Source: Clostridiales bacterium (GTDB taxonomy: Bacteria; Bacillota; Clostridia; Peptostreptococcales; Anaerovoracaceae). Taken from it: 54,317 nucleotides of DNA. The DNA lies in assembly GCA_022775805.1 (NCBI GenBank), contig JALFKB010000024.1, forward strand, positions 1 through 54,317. The letters are read 5' to 3'. Under the pieces are notes generated by a model. It was not told the DNA's origin. It saw nothing but the letters and a program-made list of their open reading frames with translations, and did not search any database. Both the position numbers and the translations under genes were made by a program. Shown in pieces: positions 7,351 to 17,708 of this stretch (position 1 is its first letter; each line of letters begins with the position of its first letter).

Positions 7351-8856
7351 ATGGCAGAAAACAAAACTACTGTTGCCAACGAAAATGCCGAACTGAAGCG
7401 AGGCATTAAGGGTTGGCAGGTTGCATTCATCGGCCTGGGAGGTGTAATCGGATCCTGTTACTTCCAGGGTGTCGGGGAATGCATTTCAAAGATGGGCCCT
7501 GCAGTAATTATCGCGTTTCTTGTGGTGGGCGTGATAGTATACGGAACAATGATTGCCTATGCAGAGCTTCTGGTCAACTTCCCGAGAACAGGATCATTCG
7601 TATCCTATTGCAAGGAATTTCTTTCACCGGCAGTGTCCACGAGCTTCGGCTGGGCATTCTGGTTCAACTGGGTATGATATGTACCTTCCGAGGCAATTGC
7701 AGTATCCACGGTAATCACTTCACTGGTGGGAACGAAAAACATTGTTCCTTATATAGCGATTGCTCTAGGTGCGATGCTGGCCATTACCATTATCAATCTG
7801 TGTGCTGTAGATATCTTCGCTAAGATCGAATCCGGTCTGGCAATCTCAAAGGTAATCATTATTATGGTATTCATTATCGCAGCATTCGGAATCTGGTGCG
7901 GACTTTGGGGTTCCAATGATACCTATACGGGTTTCCTGGCAGGACAGGTGAACTTCGGAGGGGAAATGACCTTTACGGCGAAGCTGTTCCCGCTGGGACT
8001 GATGGCTGTGGTTTCAATGATGGTTACAGTCCTGGTAACATTCCAGGGAACTGAAATCGTAGGACTGACAGCTGCAGAATCAGAGAATCCTCAGGTTGCA
8101 GTGCCAAAGGCATGCAAGAGCGTTACATACAGAATTGCACTGCTTTATCTGGTTCCGCTTATTATCGTAATTATGGTGTTCCCATACAATATGGCATCAG
8201 CAGATACTCCTGTCTTTGCAGATATTATGAACTTCTATCACATGGGCCCTCTGGGAACAATTTTCTCGGCAGTAGTTCTTCTGGCTGCGTTCTCGTGTGC
8301 GAATACGGGCTTCTACGGAACAGTAAGAGCAATGTTCGGACTTTCCTTTGAGGGTCTTGCTCCTAAGTTCCTCTGCAAGGTTGACAAGAAAACCGGAAAT
8401 CCGAGAAATGCAGTTTTGTGGACACTGGCGTTCATGTGGTGCGTACTGATTATAGGTCTTATTTCACAGGTAACAGATGCACTCGCAAGCCTGTACACAT
8501 CCCTGCTTTCCCTGTCGGGATTCACAGGTTCAGTGGCGTGGATTGGAATTATTCTTTCAATGCTTTCCATGAGAAGACGTCTTAAAAAGAACGGATATGA
8601 TCCGGAGACCTGTCTCAAGGCAAAGATTTCAAAGGGACAGATGTGGATTCCTTACTTCGCATTCATTGCACAGATAATCTGTCTGATAATGCTTGTATTT
8701 GACAGCGTTCCTATTTTCATGATTGCCTGCTGTGCAATCTTCCTGCCGATGGCTGGATACAAGATTGCTGACAAAACAGGCAGGTTAAGAGAACTCAGGA
8801 AGAATGACGACGAGATACCGTTTGACGAGGTGTTCCCGCCGATCAAAACTGACTGA
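7351..8856 (+). pseudogene. APC-superfamily amino acid permease interrupted by in-frame TGA
   Basis: 7351-7677 and 7726-8856 are in the same frame. Continuous reading ...FGWAFWFNWV-TGA-YVPSEAIAVSTVITSLVGTKNIVPYIAI... restores a full permease. RBS AGGAGGTG before ATG 7351. Confidence 0.8.
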
Positions 8857-8870
8857 TCATAAAAACTATG

Positions 8871-8902
8871 GAAAAAGCCCTCTCACAAGAGGGCTTTTTC
8901 CA
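8871..8902. terminator. Bidirectional terminator
   Basis: GGAAAAAGCCCTCT-CACA-AGAGGGCTTTTTCC perfect hairpin. Confidence 0.85.
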
Positions 8903-8930
8903 TATATTTAAGAGATGAAGTCCGGCTGCC

Positions 8931-10223
8931 TTACATGTCCATAACCAGGACGAAGGTTGTGGAACAGCTGTCGGAGCCGGCAGATATTCTGAAGCCGTTT
9001 TTGTCGGCAAGTGCCTTGGCAATTGAAAGACCAAGACCGAAGTTGTAGTGATTGCCTCTGCTTGCCCGGGATTTGTAGAATCTGTCAAAGATACGGGGAA
9101 GATCCTCCGGGCTTATTACAGAACCTGTATTTCTTACATCCACTCTAAGTTTCGTATCCCTGGCAAAGAAGAAAGTCCCTGAAGAAGGTGTGGCGGTAAT
9201 TGTAATCTGTCCGCCCTTTTCAGTATGACCGATTGCATTGTCAATAAGTACAGACAGGATTTTCTTGAAATCCTCGCCGCTGCCTTTGCATATGTGGGGC
9301 TGTCCGCACTCTGTCGAAAGTGCAATACCCTTCTCGAAGGCAACACTGTCAAATGGAAGGGAAGTCTCCATAATGACCTCGGAGGCGTCAAAGGTGGATG
9401 CAACAGGAGCACAGGAAGTATCCCTGGCTTCAAAATCCATTCTGCATAGACTCAGAAGCTCGTTGACGAGCTTTGTCATTCTGTTGCCCTCGTCCTTGAT
9501 GTACTTCATCCATTTACTTTCGCCGTATTCGCGCTCAAGAACCGAGATGTTGGCGTTAATCACGGAAACAGGTGTCTTGAGTTCATGACTGGCATCGGCC
9601 ATGAAGCGGTTCTGTTTCTCCATAGCCTCCTGAATGGGACGTGTTATTTTCCGGGAAAGGTAACGGGCCATCAGAGCAAGAAGCAGGAAGGTGACAACCA
9701 GTGCCCCGAAGGAGGAGAACAGAATTACCTTTATTTCAAAGTGCCAGTCGGCGGTATTGAGGAAGACCATGTAGCGGCATTCATCGACAGTTATGGACCG
9801 GTATATCATCCTGCGGAGCTTGCCGGAAGTCACTGTTTGTCCGGAGGCAGCAGCGACGATTTCCGGGATTGAAGAATCGTCATCAGCCAGACCTGTATGG
9901 GCCAGAATTTCTCCCTCCGGCGAAAGCTTCACAACGAATATTTCAGAAGAGACTATGGAGTATACGAGATTTGCAAGCTTAGGATTTGCTTCATATCTGA
10001 ACTTGGCGGAGCCGGACAGCTCCTCCAGGGGAATGCTCATGTACTCGTCAAATTCATCTGAATTGTTTTTTAGAGACTTTACACAGTAGTTTATGGTTTT
10101 TGTCTCATCGTATAGGACATATGAAACATATGAGTAGTTGTATATAGTGAGAACAAGGAAGACGATAACAAGAGGCACTATAACCACCGTCCAGAATATT
10201 TTTTTTCGAAGATTGTTAATCAT
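8931..10223 (-). CDS. Two-component sensor histidine kinase
   Basis: HisKA FMADASHELKTPVSVI, N-box LIDNAIGHTEKGG, GLGLSIAKALA. Start MINNLRKKIF at 10223 overlaps the RR end; ORF-track start is longer. Confidence 0.9.
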   Translation of the reverse strand: MINNLRKKIFWTVVIVPLVIVFLVLTIYNYSYVSYVLYDETKTINYCVKSLKNNSDEFDEYMSIPLEELSGSAKFRYEANPKLANLVYSIVSSEIFVVKLSPEGEILAHTGLADDDSSIPEIVAAASGQTVTSGKLRRMIYRSITVDECRYMVFLNTADWHFEIKVILFSSFGALVVTFLLLALMARYLSRKITRPIQEAMEKQNRFMADASHELKTPVSVINANISVLEREYGESKWMKYIKDEGNRMTKLVNELLSLCRMDFEARDTSCAPVASTFDASEVIMETSLPFDSVAFEKGIALSTECGQPHICKGSGEDFKKILSVLIDNAIGHTEKGGQITITATPSSGTFFFARDTKLRVDVRNTGSVISPEDLPRIFDRFYKSRASRGNHYNFGLGLSIAKALADKNGFRISAGSDSCSTTFVLVMDM

Positions 10224-10914
10224 TGCGTGATCCTTCCTCAAGCTTGTATCCGATTCCTCTAACCGCCACAATCTGTGCGTCGGAACGTACAAACATCAGC
10301 TTCTTTCGCAGATATGAAATATACACATCTACATTATTGTATTCCGTTTCCGAATCATATCCCCAGACCCTCAGGGTAATCTGTTCCCGGGAGAGCACCT
10401 GGCCGGGATTTCTCATGAAATACTCCAGCATGTGGAACTCTTTCTTAGACAGCTGCACGTTTCTGCCGCTGCCGGTGCAGGAAATTGTAAAGTCCAGGGT
10501 GTTAAGCTCCAGGGAGCCCATGGTCAGTGTGCTGTTACCTGGATCGAAGCCTGAGGTGTTGCGCCGCATTATCATGCGGATTCTGGCCAGCAGCTCCTTC
10601 ATCTCAAAGGGCTTGGTGATGTAATCATCAGCGCCGCAGTCCATTCCCTGAACCTTGTATTCCAGCTGGGAAAGGGCAGTGAGAAGTATCACAGGAACGG
10701 TAATGTTAAGCTTTCTTATTATTGTAAGCAGATCCATTCCGTTCAGCCCCGGAAGCATGATGTCCAGAATAATCAAATCGTAGGAATTGCCCCTGATCAT
10801 GTCGAGGCCGGACTCCCCGTCTCCCGTGCCGTCAACAAGATAATCCGAAGCCCGCAGCGATTCCATAAGGGCTTCCCTAAGCCCCTGCTCATCTTCTACA
10901 ACAAGTATTTTCAA
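10216..10914 (-). CDS. OmpR/PhoB-family response regulator
   Basis: MKILVVEDEQGLREAL...LIILDIMLPGLNGMD...KPFEMKELLARI plus winged-helix C-terminus (VDVYISYLRKKL...VRGIGYKLE). Confidence 0.93.
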   Translation of the reverse strand: MKILVVEDEQGLREALMESLRASDYLVDGTGDGESGLDMIRGNSYDLIILDIMLPGLNGMDLLTIIRKLNITVPVILLTALSQLEYKVQGMDCGADDYITKPFEMKELLARIRMIMRRNTSGFDPGNSTLTMGSLELNTLDFTISCTGSGRNVQLSKKEFHMLEYFMRNPGQVLSREQITLRVWGYDSETEYNNVDVYISYLRKKLMFVRSDAQIVAVRGIGYKLEEGSRND

Positions 10915-11054
10915 TGAAATTTCCTCCCCTGTGTTTTATTTCAAAAGCATAATTCTACAAAGATATACTACCCTCGGAATCTTGAAAAAAGATTGAAAAA
11001 ACAGTATCCGGGGTCAACTTTGTTTTAATTATTATAAAGTAGTATATCAGTAAC

Positions 11055-12122
11055 ATGAACAGGAAAAAGGTTACATTACAGGCGGGGTTTCTGGTGCTGG
11101 TTATGGGAATGACGCTGTACAGCCTTCTCCGGGAGGGAGGGCTTAAGGTCTTCGCACAAACCCTGAAAACCGCAGAATACAAATTCATAGCTTTGGCCCT
11201 GATTCTGCTGCTTGGGTACATAGTGCTTGAGGCGGTAATTATCAAGATTATCATGCACAGCCTCAGCGAAAGGATATCTATAGGTAAGTGCATGAAGTAC
11301 TCCTTTGCCGGGTTTTTCTTTTACTGTATTTCACCGGCTGGCTCACTGGAGCAGCCGATGCAGCTGGCGCTGATGCACAGAGATGGGGTAAACACGGAAA
11401 AGGCTATGATATCTCTGCTGCTGATAACAATAACCTTCAAGCTGTCGATAGTGCTTCTCGGGGCAGCTGTATACTGCAGCGGAGACTTGGGTCCCAAGCT
11501 TCTTACTGAACCGGTAAAGGGCTTCTGCATTGCCGGTGAGATTTTAAGCGCCGGTGCGGTGGTGCTTTTCGCCGGCCTGCTGCTGTCTCCATCAAGTCTG
11601 GACAGGGCTGCAGATGCAGCAATAGGTGTCCTTAGCTCCCGGGGAATAATAAGAAAACCCTTGCGTTGGGAGAAAAAGAAGGATGAATTTCTCAAGGGCT
11701 ATTCATCCTCCGTACGGGTCTTTAGGAAGCACAGGGCTTTGCCGGCTGCGGTGCTGCTTATTACCATTATCCAACGTCTGTGTTATTTCGCAATAACAGT
11801 CCCTGCCTGCCTTTCCATCGGAGCAGGCGGACTGTCGGCGCAGGATATCACGGCGGCTCAGGGCATGGTTCAGCTCGGCAGCGAAATGCTTCCTCTTCCG
11901 GGAGGAATGGGTGTCAATGAATTGATGTACCTTAAGGTTTTCTCGCCGGTATTTGGAGATCAGACCCTGTCGACACTTATTCTGTCAAGGGGTGTGGGCT
12001 ACTACTGTCAGCTGATAATATGCGGGCTTGTAACAGCGGGAATATGGATTAGCGGCTTGATCGGAAAAAGGCTCAGCCGCGGGGGACTGTCTCCCGAAGA
12101 CAGGAGAAAGAAGGAAAAATGA
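11055..12122 (+). CDS. LPG synthase TM / UPF0104-type flippase-like membrane protein
   Basis: Multi-TM protein with LPG_synthase_TM character (PAGSLEQPMQLALMHRDGV; LPLPGGMGVNELMYLKVF). Confidence 0.75.
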   Translation: MNRKKVTLQAGFLVLVMGMTLYSLLREGGLKVFAQTLKTAEYKFIALALILLLGYIVLEAVIIKIIMHSLSERISIGKCMKYSFAGFFFYCISPAGSLEQPMQLALMHRDGVNTEKAMISLLLITITFKLSIVLLGAAVYCSGDLGPKLLTEPVKGFCIAGEILSAGAVVLFAGLLLSPSSLDRAADAAIGVLSSRGIIRKPLRWEKKKDEFLKGYSSSVRVFRKHRALPAAVLLITIIQRLCYFAITVPACLSIGAGGLSAQDITAAQGMVQLGSEMLPLPGGMGVNELMYLKVFSPVFGDQTLSTLILSRGVGYYCQLIICGLVTAGIWISGLIGKRLSRGGLSPEDRRKKEK

Positions 12123-12748
12123 TAGGAATCTGGAATTATACGGTAATACTTACTTATGTAAGTCTCATTAGCTCCTTTGGCGGGATGATTTTTGCAATAA
12201 AAGGACAAATCATGGGAGCGCTTCTGTGCCTTGCCTTCTCGGGGCTTTGCGATGCCTTTGACGGCAGAGTAGCCCGCTCTAAGAAGAACAGATCGGAATC
12301 CGAAAAGGTTTTCGGGGTGCAGCTCGATTCTCTGTGCGATGTGATATGCTTCGGATTTCTGCCGATTGTAATATGCTATCAGCTTGGTGTAACAGGCAAA
12401 ATCGGAGTGATTCTGATGGCGTTTTATGCTGTTGCTTCCGCTGCGCGGCTGGCTTACTACAACACGCTGGAATACACGAGGGATGAGAACGCGCCTGAAG
12501 CGGAACGCTGTTACAGAGGCCTACCCATCACCAGCATATCAATAATATTTCCGGTGCTGTATTTCGCAGGCTTCTGGGTGCCGGAGGATTTCAAGCCGCT
12601 GGTTTGGGAGCTTATGCTGCTAATAACAGGAGGGTTGTTTCTGGTAAATATTAGAATCGCCAAGCCGAAGACTCGCCATATTCTGATACTGACAATTGTT
12701 GTGGCATCGCTTTTTATCACAATGCCATTCATAAAGATGACGGCATGA
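12119..12748 (+). CDS. pssA: CDP-diacylglycerol--serine O-phosphatidyltransferase
   Basis: CDP-alcohol phosphatidyltransferase motif DAFDGRVARSKKNRSESEKVFGVQLDSLCD. Confidence 0.85.
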   Translation: MIGIWNYTVILTYVSLISSFGGMIFAIKGQIMGALLCLAFSGLCDAFDGRVARSKKNRSESEKVFGVQLDSLCDVICFGFLPIVICYQLGVTGKIGVILMAFYAVASAARLAYYNTLEYTRDENAPEAERCYRGLPITSISIIFPVLYFAGFWVPEDFKPLVWELMLLITGGLFLVNIRIAKPKTRHILILTIVVASLFITMPFIKMTA

Positions 12749-13611
12749 GGGGAAGGCTCATGAAAAAGGATGATCTGCAGACACGTATTGTCAGGGCGCT
12801 GTACGGAAGAAATCCGGGACGGCTTGTACTTAGAGCAATCACGAAACCCTGGTTCTCCAGACTGGCGGGAGGCTTGCTGGAAACACGGATTTCAAAGGCG
12901 GCAATAAAGGGGTTTGTAAATAGATACGGAATAGATATCAACAGATATGAGAATGAAAAGTACAAGTCCTTTAACGACTTTTTTATCAGACGGAAGAAAA
13001 TATGCTTTAATGAGTTTTCAACGAGGCGCAATGAGCTGGCAGCTCCATGCGACGGATGGCTGACGGCATACAGAATCAGTGAAAAGGGCAGGGTGACGGT
13101 GAAGGGAATATCCTACACCATGGAGGAGCTTGTAAGAAACAGAGAGCTCGCAAAGGCCTTCGAAGGGGGGACGATGCTGCTGTTTCGACTGACGGTGTCA
13201 GATTATCACAGGTACCATTATCCGGACAGCGGGGTTAAGTCGGATAATACAAGGATTGACGGTTCTTTGCATACTGTTAATCCCATAGCTGCTGCCAGCC
13301 GGGGTATTTACCGGGAAAATGCACGGGAGTATTTCACAGTGGACACTGACAATTTCGGCAAGGTGCTGATGATGCAGGTGGGGGCGCTGCTTGTGGGGAG
13401 GATTCACAACAGGCATTCCGCGGCAGTGGTTCGCCGGGGTAATGAGGCGGGGTGGTTTGATTATGGAGGCTCAACGGTAATTCTCTGTTTCAGAGAGGGA
13501 ACCGTGAAGTTAAAGGAGGAACATTCCGTAAGAGAAGAGGAAAATGGCGAGATTCATGTGGAGACGGGACAGGTAATCGGAAAGGCGGTGTATGGTGATG
13601 AAATGCAATGA
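12745..13611 (+). CDS. psd: Phosphatidylserine decarboxylase
   Basis: FNDFFIRRKK, DYHRYHYPDSG and C-terminal GGSTVILCF processing-site motif; directly follows pssA. Confidence 0.88.
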   Translation: MRGRLMKKDDLQTRIVRALYGRNPGRLVLRAITKPWFSRLAGGLLETRISKAAIKGFVNRYGIDINRYENEKYKSFNDFFIRRKKICFNEFSTRRNELAAPCDGWLTAYRISEKGRVTVKGISYTMEELVRNRELAKAFEGGTMLLFRLTVSDYHRYHYPDSGVKSDNTRIDGSLHTVNPIAAASRGIYRENAREYFTVDTDNFGKVLMMQVGALLVGRIHNRHSAAVVRRGNEAGWFDYGGSTVILCFREGTVKLKEEHSVREEENGEIHVETGQVIGKAVYGDEMQ

Positions 13612-13948
13612 TTCTATTATGAAGGCCAACGGTCTGGCGAACTGGCTGTTCAGGAACACAAATGCAAACAAGCCGGTGGTTGTCTACGGCAGAGGTGAAC
13701 CCTATGCAGGAATCTGCCTGGATGCCTGCAGCAAGCTTTTACGGAAATGCTATCACATAAGGGAGGATGTGGCGCCGTGCTGCCTTAGAGGGATGCTTGA
13801 GGAGCTGCAAGAAGCTACGGTTCTGGCCACGGTGCCCATCTCAGAGATTGCCTGCCTTTGGGAGGAGGAATCGCTTATTGATGAGAGAATGATTGAGCTC
13901 ATATGCGATAATGAAAGGTGCGGCTGGATTGTTTCTGGCGCACGCTGA
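13592..13948 (+). CDS. Small cysteine-containing hypothetical protein, translationally coupled to psd
   Basis: 118-aa ORF overlapping the psd 3' end by 20 nt; alternative ATG 13619. Confidence 0.5.
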   Translation: MVMKCNDSIMKANGLANWLFRNTNANKPVVVYGRGEPYAGICLDACSKLLRKCYHIREDVAPCCLRGMLEELQEATVLATVPISEIACLWEEESLIDERMIELICDNERCGWIVSGAR

Positions 13949-14044
13949 ACTTGAAGGGTAAATATTGACTTTGAAGCCTCCGGATGCTATAGTTAATGCG
14001 TAAATATTCACAATATTTATAAAATTAACAAAATTGGAGGTGAG

Positions 14045-15550
14045 ATGGCTTTGACAGAAAAACTACAAACTGAAGTGAAAGGCTTCAATCCGATTCGAAC
14101 GCTTATTGCCATGGCACTTGTCATAGCGGCGTCCTACGCGCTGGCATTTACCGTGGTTCCGGTTGAGAATCTGGAGAATGAAGACGGCAACCTGGGAATC
14201 TGGTCCTGTGTACCTGCAATATTCCTGGTTGTGTACATCTTTGCCACTAAACGTGTTCTTGAAGGACTGATTCTTGGTTCGGTGGCCGGACTTATCTTCG
14301 CTGCCCCTACGGCTAATGTGGTTGGATCCCTAAGCGGTACGGCTACAGATGTTATGATGGACGAGGATACAGGCTGGCTTATTCTTGTGTGCGGACTCAT
14401 GGGATCCATCATCAAACTCATCGAGGTGACAGGCGGTGCTCAGGCCTTTGGAGAATGGGCCGGCAGGAGAGCTAAATCAAGGGAAGCGACTCTGATGTGG
14501 ACATACATCCTGGGATGTATCATCTTCATCGATGACTATCTTAATTCCATGACCATAGGATCATGCATGAAGAAACTGACCGACCAGCACAAGGTTTCCC
14601 GTGAGATGCTCAGCTATGTTACTTCTTCAACTGCGGCGCCGTTATGTGCCCTGATTCCGATTTCCACATGGGCAATCTTCGCAGGCCGAATCATGGTAGA
14701 TAACGGCTACGGTGTTGACGGGAAGGAGATTCAGTCGTTTATCACCACAATTCCGTTCAGCTTCTACGCTTGGGCTGCAGCACTGCTGGTACCGCTGGTA
14801 ATATGGCATGTCGTTCCTGTATTCGGACCGATGAAGAAGGCAGAGGAGAGAGCCATGTCAGGGGGACCTCTGGCGCCTCCGGGATCCGAGAAGATTGACC
14901 TGAACGCCGGAGATGTTGAGCTTAAGGCGAAGCCGAGACTCTGGAACCTGATTGTGCCTGTTGTGGGAATGGTTTTCTTCACAATAATCTTTGATCTGGA
15001 CATGCAGTACGGTGTAATTGCCACAATGGCACTTTGCTTCGTTCTCTTCGTGGGACAGAAGCTGGTAACCGCTGAAGAATTCTGGGATTACAGTATAGAA
15101 GGCATAAAGAATATGATTCTGCCGCTGGCCCTGATGGTGCTGGCATATATCTTCGCAGCAGTAAATGATCAGGTGGGATTCACCCGCTTCGTTATTGATG
15201 TTGCTGTTGAACACGCATCACCTCAGATGCTGCCGGTTCTCATCTTCGCACTTCTGGCAGTAACTGAATTCATTACAGGCACAAACTGGGGAATGTACAT
15301 CATCGCTCTGCCGATTGTAATCCCTATCTGCATGGGAGCAGGAATACCTGTTGCCCTGGGCTGCGGAGCAGTAATCTCTGCGGGAGTACTGGGAAGCCAC
15401 TGCTGCTTCTACTCCGACTGCACAGTAATCACTTCATCTGCTACAGGATGCGACAACTTCGCACACGCATGGACTCAGATGCCGTTCGGACTTCTGGCAG
15501 GTGTGGTTGCCGCAATCGGATATCTGATTGCAGGTATTGCAATGGTATAA
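14045..15550 (+). CDS. NhaC-family Na+/H+ antiporter
   Basis: Multi-TM protein with NhaC-like IIFIDDYLNSMTIGSCMKKLTDQHKVSREMLSYVTSSTAAPLCALIPISTWAIF and GSHCCFYSDCTVITSSATGCDN. Confidence 0.85.
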   Translation: MALTEKLQTEVKGFNPIRTLIAMALVIAASYALAFTVVPVENLENEDGNLGIWSCVPAIFLVVYIFATKRVLEGLILGSVAGLIFAAPTANVVGSLSGTATDVMMDEDTGWLILVCGLMGSIIKLIEVTGGAQAFGEWAGRRAKSREATLMWTYILGCIIFIDDYLNSMTIGSCMKKLTDQHKVSREMLSYVTSSTAAPLCALIPISTWAIFAGRIMVDNGYGVDGKEIQSFITTIPFSFYAWAAALLVPLVIWHVVPVFGPMKKAEERAMSGGPLAPPGSEKIDLNAGDVELKAKPRLWNLIVPVVGMVFFTIIFDLDMQYGVIATMALCFVLFVGQKLVTAEEFWDYSIEGIKNMILPLALMVLAYIFAAVNDQVGFTRFVIDVAVEHASPQMLPVLIFALLAVTEFITGTNWGMYIIALPIVIPICMGAGIPVALGCGAVISAGVLGSHCCFYSDCTVITSSATGCDNFAHAWTQMPFGLLAGVVAAIGYLIAGIAMV

Positions 15551-15623
15551 CACAAACAGAAAGCTGATAGACAAACCGGTAGCTTATATTGATATAGGCC
15601 GATAACTTAATACGAAAAAGCGA

Positions 15624-15677
15624 ACAAATACTGTCAGGAATTATTGTTTAATCACAAATAATATTGACAGTATTTGT
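15624..15677. promoter_or_regulatory. 12-bp perfect inverted repeat overlapping leu promoter -35 (operator or terminator hairpin)
   Basis: ACAAATACTGTC (15624-15635) / GACAGTATTTGT (15666-15677). Confidence 0.6.
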
Positions 15678-15692
15678 TGCATCTTATATAAT
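15664..15692 (+). promoter_or_regulatory. Consensus sigma-A promoter for leu operon
   Basis: TTGACA (15664-15669), 17-nt spacer, TATAAT (15687-15692). Confidence 0.8.
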
Positions 15693-15709
15693 ATAATCAC
15701 GAAAAATTC

Positions 15710-15951
15710 GATAAAGATGCGATGAACGGAATAAATCCAGTGAAATCATTTCAGAGAGCAGCCGGCTGGTGTGAGGCTGTATGAGGAAACCGGATGTCTC
15801 ACCCGGGAGCAGAACAACCTTGAGAGAGCGTGTGATTCCGGCTGTGAGCCGGCGGCGTTGACAGCAATACCGAAACAGCATGCTAATAAGAGTGGTACCG
15901 CGGAAGCTTTGAGCCTTCGTCTCTTATTTAATGAGACGGGGCTTTTTTTAG
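15710..15951 (+). promoter_or_regulatory. T-box leader (tRNA-Leu-responsive by context) with terminator
   Basis: T-box AATAAGAGTGGTACCGCGG (15885-15903), then terminator AGCCTTCGTCTC...GAGACGGGGCTTTTTTT; directly upstream of leuA. Confidence 0.9.
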
Positions 15952-15988
15952 AGAACTGTAGGAGAACAAAAAAGGAAGGAAGACAAAA

Positions 15989-17686
15989 ATGAAGAACTAC
16001 GAGAAGTACAAGGTGGGATACTATCCTGTAGGAGAAGAGTACATGAAGTGGTCAAAGAAGGACCACATAACAGAGGCGCCGGCATGGTGCAGCGTTGACC
16101 TTAGAGACGGCAACCAGGCTTTGATAGTACCTATGAGCCTTCAGGAAAAGCTGGAATTCTTCGAATTTCTCGTGAAGGTGGGCTTCAAGGAAATCGAAGT
16201 AGGATTCCCTGCAGCCTCTGATACAGAATACATTTTCCTGAGAACTCTCATAGAGAGCAACCTGATACCTGATGACGTAACAGTTCAGGTTCTGACCCAG
16301 TCAAGGCCTCACATAATAAAGAAGACCTTCCAGGCGCTGGAGGGAGCGAAGAGCGCAGTTGTACATCTTTACAACTCCACATCCTTCGCCCAGAGGCAGC
16401 AGGTGTTCAAGAAATCAAAGGAAGAAATCAAGCAGATAGCAATTGACGGCGCCAAGCTCATCAAGGAGTACGCCGCCAAGTATCCGGAGACAAAATTCAG
16501 CTTCGAGTATTCCCCTGAAAGCTTCACGGGCACGGAGCCGGATTACGCTGCAGAGGTGTGCAATGCGGTAATTGACATCTGGGAGCCTACACCGGACAAC
16601 AAGGTGATAATCAACCTTCCGGCAACTGTGGCAATGTCAATGCCTCATGTATATGCCTCCCAGATTGAATACATGTGCGAGCACATGAACAACAGGGAAA
16701 ACCTCATTGTATCCCTGCACCCTCACAACGACAGAGGAACTGCCGTGGCAGACGCAGAGCTGGGAATGCTGGCAGGAGGAGACAGAGTTGAGGGAACCCT
16801 CTTCGGAAACGGCGAGAGAACAGGAAATGTGGACATTGTAACGCTGGCAATGAACATGTTCTCCCACGGAGTTGACCCTAAGCTGGACTTCTCCAACATG
16901 CCTGAAGTTGTGGAAACCTATGAAAAATACACAGACCTGGAGGTACACCCGAGACAGCCGTACGGCGGCAAGCTTGTTTTTGCAGCATTCTCAGGTTCAC
17001 ACCAGGACGCTATCGCCAAGGGAATGAAGTGGCGTGAGGCCAACGATCCTGAGCACTGGACCACACCTTATCTGCCGATAGATCCGAAGGATGTGGGCAG
17101 AGAGTACGAGGCGGACGTTATCAGAATCAACAGCCAGTCCGGCAAAGGCGGCGTAGCTTACATTCTGGAGCAGAACTTCGGATACTCGATACCAATGCAG
17201 ATGAGAGAAGAGCTTGGTTATATGGTTAAGGGAATATCCGACAGGAAGCACAAGGAGCTGTCTCCTGAGGAGGTATTCTACGAATTTGAGAAGGAATTTG
17301 TTAACGACTTCGACACTCTTGACATAACCACGGCAACCTTCAGCAGATCGGCTTACGCCAAGTCAAACGAAGGTGTTGTTGTAAACATGAAGATGAGAAT
17401 TCACGACGATTTCTTCGAGGTCAGCGCTCCCGGCAACGGACACCTTGACGCGGTGAGCAATGCCCTGAAGCAGACCCCGTACAACTTTGACTACAAATTC
17501 ATCACATATTCGGAGCACGCTCTTTCCTCAGATTCCCACTCCAAGGCGGCAGCCTATGTCTGCATAGAAGGCAAGGACGAGAAGAAATACTGGGGTGTGG
17601 GAACCCACGAGGATATCATCCTGGCATCGGTAAATGCACTGGTAAGTGCTCTCAACAGACAGTACAAAAGCGAACATAACGAGTAA
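15989..17686 (+). CDS. leuA: 2-isopropylmalate synthase
   Basis: Long-form LeuA; WCSVDLRDGNQALIVPM, SLHPHNDRGTAVADAELGMLAGGDRVEGTLFGNGERTGNVD. Confidence 0.95.
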   Translation: MKNYEKYKVGYYPVGEEYMKWSKKDHITEAPAWCSVDLRDGNQALIVPMSLQEKLEFFEFLVKVGFKEIEVGFPAASDTEYIFLRTLIESNLIPDDVTVQVLTQSRPHIIKKTFQALEGAKSAVVHLYNSTSFAQRQQVFKKSKEEIKQIAIDGAKLIKEYAAKYPETKFSFEYSPESFTGTEPDYAAEVCNAVIDIWEPTPDNKVIINLPATVAMSMPHVYASQIEYMCEHMNNRENLIVSLHPHNDRGTAVADAELGMLAGGDRVEGTLFGNGERTGNVDIVTLAMNMFSHGVDPKLDFSNMPEVVETYEKYTDLEVHPRQPYGGKLVFAAFSGSHQDAIAKGMKWREANDPEHWTTPYLPIDPKDVGREYEADVIRINSQSGKGGVAYILEQNFGYSIPMQMREELGYMVKGISDRKHKELSPEEVFYEFEKEFVNDFDTLDITTATFSRSAYAKSNEGVVVNMKMRIHDDFFEVSAPGNGHLDAVSNALKQTPYNFDYKFITYSEHALSSDSHSKAAAYVCIEGKDEKKYWGVGTHEDIILASVNALVSALNRQYKSEHNE

Positions 17687-17708
17687 TAATAAATAGGAGG
17701 ATACGGTT

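Noticed and set aside
7675-7677. Selenocysteine codon in the permease
   Set aside because: No convincing SECIS-like hairpin immediately downstream, no sel genes visible, and APC permeases are not known selenoproteins.
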